A stretch of DNA of 5,178 nt. Origin: Gammaproteobacteria bacterium. GTDB lineage: Bacteria > Pseudomonadota > Gammaproteobacteria > Ga0077536. Below are positions 1 to 5,178 of the stretch, in pieces (within the stretch, counting starts at the first letter, position 1; each line of letters opens with the position of its first letter). The stretch is from assembly GCA_030639105.1 (NCBI GenBank), contig DAOWDI010000269.1, positions 1 to 5,178 on the forward strand, in the 5' to 3' direction. The notes beneath the pieces are model-generated. The model saw only the letters and a list, made by a program, of their open reading frames with translations. It was not told the origin of the DNA and searched no databases. The position numbers and the translations under genes are program-made.

Positions 1-1434
1 CTGCCGGTCGCCAAGTACATCCAACAGGTCTATGGCGAAACCGAAGGCGGCGGTACCCAGATGCTCATGTTGAGCGCCGTGCCATTCGAGAAACTGGGAC
101 TGCCGAGCTTACTCAGCCGTTCGTTCGCCAGCGTCTCCGAGACGATACAGCACACGCTTTACAAGGGCCTGGTCGGACCGGCTGTGTTGCTCGGGGGATT
201 GGCCTACGCGACATTTCGCAGCCAACGCGCCAATTGCAAGGAGGATCCGGGCGATACCTTTGATGCCGAACTCAGCGCCGAGATGAGCCAGTACTCACCC
301 GTCGGCGGTAAACTCATTACCCCCGTTACAGTCGTATTGGCCCTGCTCGCGGGTGCGGCATTCGCGATCTTGGGATGGCGTTTTGTCTATGGGATCGGCT
401 CAGTGACCAACCTCAATGACGGCTACACCTGGGGGATCTGGGTAATCATCGATGTCGTGATCGGCACGGCCTTCGCCTGCGGCGGTTACGCGGCCGCCAT
501 GCTGGTCTATATCTTCAACCGGGGCCGCTACCATCCGCTGGTGCGCCCGGCGCTACTGGCCAGCCTGTTCGGATATACGCTCGGTGGCGCGGCCGTATTT
601 TTTGATCTGGGACGCTGGTGGAATATCTGGCACACGATGTGGCCCGGGTATATCAACGTGAACTCCGTGATGTTCGAGGTGGCGGTCTGCGTCATGCTTT
701 ACATCGTCGTCACGTGGATCGAATTCGCCCCAGTGGTTCTCGAAAAGTTCCGCTTCTATGACCTGCGCCGGCGACTCAACCGGGTCATGTTCTTCTTCAT
801 CGCACTCGGCATACTCTTACCGACGATGCATCAATCCTCGCTCGGGACCATGCTGGTCGTGAGCGGTGAGCAGGTGCATCCGCTGTGGCAAACGACGGTA
901 CTGCCGCTGCTGTTCGTGATCTCCGCCTTCACGATGGGACTATCAGTAGTGGTGTTCGAGGCGAGCATTGCCTCGGAAGGATTCAAACGCCCCCGCGAGA
1001 CGCGCATCCTTGGACAGATGTCGGTGGTGATCGCTGTATTACTGGCAATTTTCCTGATCGTGCGCTTCGCGGATATCGCGTCACGCGGCGAGTTGGCAAC
1101 GACGATAACGAGCGGTCTTTTGGGTTTGATGTTTTGGATCGAGATCGCGTTGTTCCTCATCCCAATCCTCATCCTCGTCGTGCCGGCCAATAGACGCAGC
1201 GCGAGCCGCCTATTCGTGGCAGCCGTGGCGATGCTCGTGGCGGGTTCCCTGTATCGTATCGACGCCATGCTCATCGCTTACAACCCAGGGCCGCAGTACA
1301 GCTACTTTCCGGCGATCCCGGAAATGCTGGTAACGGTTGGGGTCATCGCGTTCGAGATCCTCGACTATATCGTGTTAGTGCGTTTTCTACCGATCCTCCA
1401 TCGCACAGATGCGGCACGCTTGCCGGCTGCCTGA
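1..1434 (+). CDS. hybB: HybA C-terminal segment fused in frame to complete HybB, the [NiFe]-hydrogenase membrane subunit (5' end outside window)
   Basis: The reading frame is open from base 1 to the TGA at 1432-1434, so the start lies upstream. Codons 1 to about 90 match the C-terminal end of HybA, the periplasmic four-cluster ferredoxin subunit of hydrogenase-2: VYGETEGGGTQ, VPFEKLGLP and SENIQHTLYKG-like SETIQHTLYKG, followed by one anchor helix at about residues 55-71. After an acidic linker, HybB begins by homology at the ATG at 283 (MSQYSPVGGKLI, compare E. coli MSHDPQPLGGKII). It runs 383 residues, against about 392 in E. coli. About ten membrane helices are visible, with family motifs such as FACGG, YHPLVRPALLASLFGY, INVNSVMFE, LPTMHQSSLG and VHPLWQT. 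This NrfD/PsrC-like family carries electrons between the ferredoxin subunit and quinone. No stop separates the two parts, and the ATG at 283 has no well-spaced Shine-Dalgarno, so a single polypeptide is likely. The alternative is a separate hybB starting at 283. Family assignment is very secure; the fusion is less so. Confidence 0.93.
   Translation: MPVAKYIQQVYGETEGGGTQMLMLSAVPFEKLGLPSLLSRSFASVSETIQHTLYKGLVGPAVLLGGLAYATFRSQRANCKEDPGDTFDAELSAEMSQYSPVGGKLITPVTVVLALLAGAAFAILGWRFVYGIGSVTNLNDGYTWGIWVIIDVVIGTAFACGGYAAAMLVYIFNRGRYHPLVRPALLASLFGYTLGGAAVFFDLGRWWNIWHTMWPGYINVNSVMFEVAVCVMLYIVVTWIEFAPVVLEKFRFYDLRRRLNRVMFFFIALGILLPTMHQSSLGTMLVVSGEQVHPLWQTTVLPLLFVISAFTMGLSVVVFEASIASEGFKRPRETRILGQMSVVIAVLLAIFLIVRFADIASRGELATTITSGLLGLMFWIEIALFLIPILILVVPANRRSASRLFVAAVAMLVAGSLYRIDAMLIAYNPGPQYSYFPAIPEMLVTVGVIAFEILDYIVLVRFLPILHRTDAARLPAA
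238..246 (+). promoter_or_regulatory. Shine-Dalgarno-like AAGGAGGAT inside the HybA-HybB linker
   Basis: AAGGAGGAT is a near-ideal ribosome-binding sequence, but the HybB start ATG at 283 lies more than 35 bases downstream, too far for normal use. The nearest ATG (263) is out of frame with HybB. It may be the remnant of a former hybB ribosome site, or simply the Lys-Glu-Asp codons of the linker. Its position at the HybA/HybB boundary is the reason to record it. Confidence 0.3.
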
Positions 1435-1440
1435 AGTTAA

Positions 1441-1448
1441 GAGGAGGA
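1441..1448 (+). promoter_or_regulatory. Orphan Shine-Dalgarno-like GAGGAGGA after hybB
   Basis: GAGGAGGA begins seven bases after the hybB stop, where the ribosome site of a next operon gene would be expected. No start codon follows at normal spacing: the first ATG (1470) is over 20 bases away and opens only a 52-codon frame resembling no hydrogenase protein. In E. coli hybC, the large subunit, follows hybB. The site may therefore be the leftover of a lost downstream gene, but this is inference. Confidence 0.35.
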
Positions 1449-1556
1449 CGAAAAAGACGGCTTCAACCGATGTCAGAGAAGTTTTTTGTGAATTCCGGGA
1501 CGGTATACTTTAATTCGATCTTCGTTTCGCCCCTGACCTTGCCCGGCGCAGCCTGT

Positions 1557-1588
1557 GGCACTGTCCACAGATTTCCAGTGGCCTTTTT
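1557..1588 (+). terminator. Intrinsic terminator candidate for the hydrogenase operon
   Basis: GGCACTG (1557-1563) can pair with CAGTGGCC (1576-1583), giving seven pairs with one bulged G and a 12-base loop, directly followed by TTTTT (1584-1588). It lies about 120 bases after the hybB stop and nothing convincing is coded between. A second hairpin, CTGTGG (1553-1558) with CCACAG (1565-1570), overlaps the left arm and would exclude this one. Confidence 0.5.
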
Positions 1589-1635
1589 GTGGCTACGAGA
1601 AAAACAAAATTCCTCCTCAAGATCATGAACAGGGG

Positions 1636-1656
1636 TTATCAGTACTCTACTGATAA
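1636..1656. repeat. Perfect 9-bp inverted repeat with 3-base loop, downstream of the carbonic anhydrase gene
   Basis: TTATCAGTA (1636-1644), loop CTC, TACTGATAA (1648-1656) is an exact inverted repeat. It ends 20 bases past the carbonic anhydrase stop codon on the minus strand, so it probably forms at the 3' end of that mRNA. The stem is AT-rich and no T-run follows at once on the minus strand; T-rich sequence comes only about 20-35 bases later (1600-1614). It may therefore be a weak terminator, a 3'-end stabiliser or the end of an inserted segment. The heptamer AGTACTC occurs at 1641-1647 and again at 1663-1669. Confidence 0.5.
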
Positions 1657-1676
1657 TTGGTTAGTACTCATCTGGG

Positions 1677-2603
1677 TTACTTGCCGCCGCAAAGACGAAC
1701 AGCTCGTTCATTAAGAGTTGCGATTGGTCGGCGTGCATTTGCGCTGTCGACCGCTTCACCAGCATGCTCATCACCATGCGAGGAGTGGGCATCGATACTA
1801 GCCTCAATGCGCTTGAGCTGGTCAAGAGATATACAGATCGATTTGGTGGCAACATACCAGCTAACGATTTCACTGCATGGAGGTGTGGTCAGTGATCCAG
1901 AGTATGCGTAGACGGATGGAATCTGGTCTCCAATGAGTTCCATCGGGTTGATGGCTTGAGCATCCTCAGGGGTTGGTCCGAGTCCTTCTGGAAAGTCCAG
2001 AGCAGTTCGGGTAGCCACCTCAGCGGCACAGCTCTCGCTCGTCTCGTTGGTCTCAGCGAACAGGCCAAGAACGGCAAGAGTTCCGTCCTGTGCCTTGTGT
2101 ACCAGGTGAAGCTCTAGAGGGTACTCTTTGCCATCAACAACGTGCTCTGATGGCGTGTGAACATGGTATTGGATCAAGTTATACACAGTGTTGTCCGCAA
2201 CCATGTAGTTCTCTGATGATGAAGGTAGAGGCAAGTCCGCTCGGTCAGCCGTAGGGAGGTTCACTTGGAGAGTATGTCCATTGTCCACCATGGTGGTAGG
2301 GACGCTGTTGTAGACCAGATCCGTAATGCCAGATCCAGTTGCCGCTTCACCGCATTGGTGGGTTTGCCCCGAAGGGATATCAATCGGTGACTGGCGTTGC
2401 TCAGGACGATTGACATCGCAAGCCTTGTAGTCCTCATCCAATTCGGCCCAGTGCGTGGGGCCGGTCTCTCCCATGTAACCCCAGTGGGTGTTCTCACTAT
2501 CAGACTTTCCATCGTCACCAGCATTATTGATTGGAGCCTCTGCAGTACAGGAGCAGACAAGGAGAAGAAGAGAGGTTGAGATGATATGGGCTAGGCGGTG
2601 CAT
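1677..2603 (-). CDS. Alpha-class carbonic anhydrase, probable lipoprotein
   Basis: This 308-residue protein catalyses reversible hydration of CO2 to bicarbonate with a zinc centre. The alpha-class signature is complete: GPTHWAEL (residues 48-55), QSPIDI (71-76), zinc ligands His147, His149 and His166 in QYHVHTPSEH and ELHLVH, Glu153, SLTTPPCSE (237-245) with the Thr239 gate residue, and the proton-shuttle position His110 in DNGHTL. Cys62 and Cys243 match the disulfide pair of bacterial members. The end (NARRPIATLNERAV) matches the usual alpha-CA C-terminus, so the gene is full length. The N-terminus has a basic start, a hydrophobic run and VCSC, a possible lipobox with Cys19 acylated; a low-complexity acidic stretch (NNAGDDGKSDSEN) then links to the domain. 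I chose the ATG at 2603 because AAGGA (2611-2615) stands seven bases upstream; the in-frame ATG at 2633 has no such site. Base composition is more AT-rich than its neighbours, suggesting acquisition by transfer. Confidence 0.95.
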   Translation of the reverse strand: MHRLAHIISTSLLLLVCSCTAEAPINNAGDDGKSDSENTHWGYMGETGPTHWAELDEDYKACDVNRPEQRQSPIDIPSGQTHQCGEAATGSGITDLVYNSVPTTMVDNGHTLQVNLPTADRADLPLPSSSENYMVADNTVYNLIQYHVHTPSEHVVDGKEYPLELHLVHKAQDGTLAVLGLFAETNETSESCAAEVATRTALDFPEGLGPTPEDAQAINPMELIGDQIPSVYAYSGSLTTPPCSEIVSWYVATKSICISLDQLKRIEASIDAHSSHGDEHAGEAVDSANARRPIATLNERAVRLCGGK

Positions 2604-2610
2604 AAGTAAT

Positions 2611-2615
2611 TCCTT
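2611..2615 (-). promoter_or_regulatory. Ribosome binding site of the carbonic anhydrase gene
   Basis: Reading the minus strand, AAGGA is followed by seven bases and then the ATG at 2603. This decides the start: a longer in-frame reading up to 2837 would place a proline- and arginine-rich stretch ahead of the signal sequence. Confidence 0.7.
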
Positions 2616-2778
2616 GTTGGGCTTGGCGTTCATGTGCCGGGGGTTCGGGGAAGATGTGGGCGAACGTCGGGAATACAAGCAGGGTGCCACCAATCGGTTT
2701 GGCGCAGTTCGGTTCATTTCGCGCTGCTCGCCTAATGCCGCGGCCGTAGATTGGGTTCCTTTATGCGCGCGCCCTCCC

Positions 2779-2802
2779 ATTGTGTGAACGCGCCCGCACA
2801 AT
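2779..2802. promoter_or_regulatory. Operator-like dyad ATTGTG-N12-CACAAT
   Basis: ATTGTG (2779-2784) and CACAAT (2797-2802) are exact inverted copies separated by 12 bases, the geometry of a site for a dimeric regulator. It lies about 140 bases before the HDOD start and about 175 before the carbonic anhydrase start. No known regulator consensus is matched closely enough to name one. A second partial dyad, GAACG (2786-2790) with CGTTC, overlaps it. Confidence 0.3.
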
Positions 2803-2926
2803 CCCGTTCGCGGTGCCCGCGGACAGGTGCCAGACATCTCAAGTTCAGGCGTTTACCGCCGAATACCGGGTAGTTGGACCGTTCCTCAACCACGCGATCG
2901 GGGACAGCCCGGCGGACTGTCAATCT

Positions 2927-2930
2927 AGGA
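2927..2930 (+). promoter_or_regulatory. Ribosome binding site of the HDOD gene
   Basis: AGGA precedes the ATG at 2940 by nine bases. This supports that start over the in-frame TTG at 2874, which would add 22 residues not typical of the family. Confidence 0.55.
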
Positions 2931-2939
2931 AACCAGCCG

Positions 2940-3836
2940 ATGCTCACGATCGAGGGACTAGTTAAAGGGGTGAAGGATTTGGTGCCACTACCCAAGGCAT
3001 ACATCCGCATTCAACAATTGGTCGACGACCCCGATTCATCGCTCGACGATGTAACCAAGGTTATTATGAACGACACGGGCCTGACCAGCCGGATCCTCCG
3101 GATCGCGAACAGCGCCTACATGGGGCTCGCTTCCAAGGTCGACACCATCGGCCGCGCAGTGCAGGTCCTCGGCCTGAATCAGGTCCATGATCTGGCGCTG
3201 GCCAGTGCCGCGGTCGGGTCGCTGGCCACGATCAAGCCCTCGTCCCTCGATGTCAATGACTTCTGGCGGCGCAGCATGTACTGCGCGGTAGTCGCTCGGA
3301 TCATCTGCAAACAACGTCGGCTGCGCTCAGCCGAGCGTCTGTTCGTCTCCGGATTACTGCATGACACCGGCCACCTGCTGTTGGCCTACCGCCACCCGGA
3401 GCATTATGCCCAACTCCGCGCTCAATCGATCGATACGGGGCGGACGATGGCCGCGATCGAACAGGAGGAACTGGGCTTCACCTATGCCGATCTAGGCGCA
3501 GCATTGCTCAAGAGTTGGCAACTACCCGAAGAGATCATCACCCCGGTTGCGCATCATGGCCGACCTATTTCTGAGGTAGCGGACGAGCACGTATCCGAGG
3601 TTTCGATCGTGCATGTCAGCTCGGTGATCTGCCGCGCCGCCGCGTGGCGTTCGGATGCGGATGAACCGGTACCGGATTTCGAACCGATGGCGCTGCAACT
3701 CAACGCCATTGACGAGGAAAAAACCGAGATGATAATGAACGAGGCCGACGAGGCCGTCATCGAGGCGATAATGCTACTGTTGCCCGAAGCCGCAACGAAA
3801 CCGCCTCGCCTAACCGCCGCCGCGCCCGCTGCCTGA
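2940..3836 (+). CDS. HDOD domain protein (single-domain, probable signalling protein)
   Basis: This 298-residue protein is built almost wholly of an HDOD domain, a relative of HD phosphohydrolases found in bacterial regulatory proteins linked to signalling and motility control. Family landmarks run in order: VPLPKAYIRIQQLVDDPD (residues 15-32), RILRIANSAYMG (51-62), AVQVLGLNQV (73-82), FWRRS (108-112), GLLHDTGHLLL (138-148) and VAHHG (203-207). The HD pair (His141-Asp142) and the later His-His are present. The position normally holding the first metal-binding His (FWRHS in many relatives) is Arg111, so hydrolase activity is doubtful, as usual for HDOD proteins. The last 20 residues are a low-complexity Ala/Pro tail. 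No receiver, GGDEF or EAL domain and no signal peptide is seen, so it should be cytoplasmic and act with partners encoded elsewhere. It diverges from the carbonic anhydrase gene and converges on the PHA synthase gene, so it is probably transcribed alone. The target or ligand cannot be read from the sequence. Confidence 0.92.
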   Translation: MLTIEGLVKGVKDLVPLPKAYIRIQQLVDDPDSSLDDVTKVIMNDTGLTSRILRIANSAYMGLASKVDTIGRAVQVLGLNQVHDLALASAAVGSLATIKPSSLDVNDFWRRSMYCAVVARIICKQRRLRSAERLFVSGLLHDTGHLLLAYRHPEHYAQLRAQSIDTGRTMAAIEQEELGFTYADLGAALLKSWQLPEEIITPVAHHGRPISEVADEHVSEVSIVHVSSVICRAAAWRSDADEPVPDFEPMALQLNAIDEEKTEMIMNEADEAVIEAIMLLLPEAATKPPRLTAAAPAA

Positions 3837-3903
3837 AAAAAAGCAACAAACGGACAACAGAGTTTTTCTTTAATCCGTGCCTTTATCGATAGCCTGGCTT
3901 AGC

Positions 3904-3944
3904 AAAAAATAGGAACCGAGCCCCGTCTTCGGCGATCTGGTCCT
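3904..3944 (-). terminator. Intrinsic terminator candidate for the PHA synthase gene
   Basis: On the minus strand, just after the synthase stop, AGGACC (3944-3939) can pair with GGTTCCT (3917-3911) leaving one bulged T. An inner CCGA/TCGG pair lies inside, and TTTTTT (3909-3904) follows after one A. It is only six bases past the stop codon. The long inner loop makes the stem modest. The convergent HDOD gene has no equally clear terminator of its own. Confidence 0.45.
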
Positions 3945-3950
3945 CGCGCT

Positions 3951-5150
3951 TTAGGCAGCCCGTGATTTGACGAAACTCCCCGGCGCATCTTCCATGACCT
4001 CTAATTCCCGGGCTCCAGGTATGCGCGCCGTCACCTTCTCACCGCCGTAGCCGCTGACCCATTCGGCCCATCTCGGCCACCAACTCTCGTCGTGTGGCTC
4101 GCTCTCGGCAAACCATTCCTCGGGCGTCAATCCATCCACACTTGGCCCAGTGAAATGCCCATACTGGCGCGGGCCTGGGGGGTTGATGATCCCGGCGATA
4201 TGCCCGGACTTCGCGAGCACAAAAGTTACCGGACCGGAAAATATCTGGGCGCCAAGATAAGTCGTCTTCCAGGGCGCGATATGATCTTCCGCGGCCGAGA
4301 CGAAATAGGCCGGAGTTTCGACCTTATGCAGATCGATCGGTACCTCGCCAACGATCACACCGCCGGGCTCGCAAAATACATTTTCCATATACATCTTGCG
4401 CAGATAGGTACTGTGCATCGCCGCCGGCATACGGGTCGAATCACTATTCCAATACAGCAAGTCGAAAGGCACCGGCTCCTTGCCCAGCAGGTAATTGTGC
4501 ACCACGAACGACCAGATCAGATCGTTGGCGCGCAGCATATTGAAGGTCATCGCCATTTCGGCGCCATCGAGGTAGCCGCACTTGTTCATCGTTTGCTCGA
4601 GGCTTTGCACCTGCGCCTCGTCGATAAACACGCCGAGATCCCCCGGTTCGGAAAAATCCAACAGCGAGCCAAAGAATGTCGCGGATTTTACGCGCTCGTC
4701 GCCGCGGGCACGCAGATAAGCGAGCACCGCCCCGAGCAGTGTGCCGCCGAGGCAGTAACCGATCATGTTCACTTCGGATTCACCGGTGGCCTTGTCGATG
4801 GCGTCGAGTGCCGCCAGCGGCCCTTCAAAGACGTAGTCTTCAAAATCCTTGTGCGCGAGGCGCTCATCGGGATTGACCCAGGAGATGACGAACACGGTGT
4901 GACCTTCGCCCAATGCCCATTTGATAAAGGAGTTTCTCTCCTGCAGGTCCAGCACGTAGTACTTATTGATCCAAGGCGGCACGATCAGGAGCGGCCGCCG
5001 ATACACTTCAGCGGTCATCGGTTCGTACTGGATCAACTGCATCAAATCGGTCTGAAACACGACCTTGCCGGGTGTTACCGCGATCGATTGAGTGGCGCTA
5101 ATAGCAAGAAGCCAAAACAAGAAAAATATTGATCGAATACTGAGTTTCAT
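3951..5150 (-). CDS. phaC: Class I PHA synthase catalytic domain with a signal-peptide-like leader in place of the N-terminal domain
   Basis: PHA synthase polymerises (R)-3-hydroxyacyl-CoA into storage polyester. Residues 24-399 follow the class I catalytic domain end to end: AVTPGKVVF, RPLLIVPPWINKYYVLDL, GHTVFVISW, the lipase-like box GYCLGG with nucleophile Cys133, AEDHIAPW with Asp289 and SGHIAGIINPP with His317. The Asp-to-His spacing of 28 equals that of Ralstonia PhaC (Asp480/His508). The triad and C-terminus are intact. Class I enzymes are about 590 residues; this one is 399 because the roughly 200-residue N-terminal domain is missing. In its place are 22 residues, MKLSIRSIFFLFWLLAISAT followed by QS, with a basic start, a hydrophobic core and a possible cleavage site after SIA or ISA. 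The ATG at 5150 is preceded by GGAG (5159-5162) eight bases away, and an in-frame TAA at 5172-5174 blocks any upstream extension. The leader codons are much richer in AT than the rest. It may be an unusual exported or membrane-tethered synthase, or a rearranged, perhaps inactive, copy. Confidence 0.93.
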   Translation of the reverse strand: MKLSIRSIFFLFWLLAISATQSIAVTPGKVVFQTDLMQLIQYEPMTAEVYRRPLLIVPPWINKYYVLDLQERNSFIKWALGEGHTVFVISWVNPDERLAHKDFEDYVFEGPLAALDAIDKATGESEVNMIGYCLGGTLLGAVLAYLRARGDERVKSATFFGSLLDFSEPGDLGVFIDEAQVQSLEQTMNKCGYLDGAEMAMTFNMLRANDLIWSFVVHNYLLGKEPVPFDLLYWNSDSTRMPAAMHSTYLRKMYMENVFCEPGGVIVGEVPIDLHKVETPAYFVSAAEDHIAPWKTTYLGAQIFSGPVTFVLAKSGHIAGIINPPGPRQYGHFTGPSVDGLTPEEWFAESEPHDESWWPRWAEWVSGYGGEKVTARIPGARELEVMEDAPGSFVKSRAA

Positions 5151-5158
5151 TACACATT

Positions 5159-5162
5159 CTCC
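5159..5162 (-). promoter_or_regulatory. Ribosome binding site of the truncated phaC
   Basis: GGAG on the minus strand stands eight bases before the ATG at 5150. The in-frame TTG at 5171 directly follows a TAA stop and has no room for a comparable site, so translation should begin at 5150. The promoter lies beyond the window. Confidence 0.65.
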
Positions 5163-5178
5163 ATCGATCAATTACGAC

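Larger units (their letters stand above)
2604..2939. other. Divergent intergenic spacer without a supported gene
   Basis: These 336 bases separate the carbonic anhydrase start (minus) from the HDOD start (plus) and must hold both promoters. I found no sigma-70 hexamer pair good enough to call on either strand. From about 2636 the DNA becomes GC-rich again, unlike the adjacent carbonic anhydrase gene. The open frames crossing it lack start signals and recognisable protein features. The clearest structure is the dyad at 2779-2802, listed separately. Confidence 0.6.

Noticed and set aside
831..1274. Minus-strand open frame opposite hybB
   Set aside because: It is antisense to conserved HybB codons and its protein has no domain or start signal.
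1481..1509. Possible promoter with TATACT at 1504-1509 after hybB
   Set aside because: No acceptable -35 hexamer at 16-18 bases and no downstream gene on that strand.
1562..1570. DnaA-box-like TGTCCACAG
   Set aside because: It differs from the consensus at two positions and is isolated, with no cluster or origin features.
1470..1628. A 52-codon plus-strand frame after hybB starting MSEKFFVNSG
   Set aside because: The only Shine-Dalgarno-like sequence is more than 20 bases away, the product resembles nothing I recognise, and it runs through the terminator hairpin.
2604..2837. N-terminal extension of the carbonic anhydrase by 78 codons
   Set aside because: It would bury the lipoprotein signal inside the protein; the ATG at 2603 has a well-placed AAGGA.
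3850..3878. Hairpin ACGGA/TCCGT after the HDOD stop as a terminator
   Set aside because: Only five pairs around a 19-base loop, and the T-run is inside the loop rather than after the stem.
4092..5132. Long plus-strand open frame of 346 codons opposite phaC
   Set aside because: It lies antisense to a clearly conserved coding sequence, is rich in His, Arg and Gln as such shadows are, and has no recognisable domain.

Overview
The window looks like chromosomal DNA of a Gram-negative bacterium. It carries a periplasm-facing, Hyb-type [NiFe]-hydrogenase membrane module, a class I polyhydroxyalkanoate (PHA) synthase core and an HDOD signalling protein. That set is typical of Proteobacteria, most likely a gammaproteobacterium; the species cannot be named from this sequence. 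Most of the DNA is moderately GC-rich. The alpha-carbonic anhydrase gene and the first 22 codons of the PHA synthase are visibly richer in AT.

Layout: (1) Positions 1-1434 (+) hold the end of a hydrogenase operon. The C-terminal part of a HybA-like ferredoxin subunit runs, with no stop codon, into a complete HybB-like membrane subunit, so the two appear fused. (2) Positions 1435-1676 hold no convincing gene. They contain an unused Shine-Dalgarno-like sequence right after hybB, a good intrinsic-terminator candidate for the hydrogenase transcript, and a perfect 9-bp stem-loop just past the end of the next gene. (3) Positions 1677-2603 (-) encode a complete alpha-class carbonic anhydrase with a probable lipoprotein signal; it converges on hybB. 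(4) Positions 2604-2939 are a long divergent spacer with an operator-like dyad but no gene that I can support. (5) Positions 2940-3836 (+) encode a single-domain HDOD protein. (6) Positions 3837-3950 are a convergent spacer with a terminator candidate for the last gene. (7) Positions 3951-5150 (-) encode the catalytic domain of a class I PHA synthase. Its usual N-terminal domain of about 200 residues is absent and is replaced by a signal-peptide-like leader.

The genes do not form one operon: strands alternate (+, -, +, -), and each unit seems to have its own signals. HybA/HybB would pass electrons from periplasmic hydrogen oxidation into the quinone pool (or the reverse). The carbonic anhydrase would interconvert CO2 and bicarbonate outside the cytoplasm. 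The HDOD protein is probably regulatory. The PHA synthase core would normally act on cytoplasmic storage granules, which makes its export-type leader hard to explain.

The two strongest oddities are the in-frame HybA-HybB joint and the signal-peptide/PhaC-core chimera. The missing hydrogenase large-subunit gene after hybB and the atypical carbonic anhydrase suggest that this neighbourhood has been rearranged.
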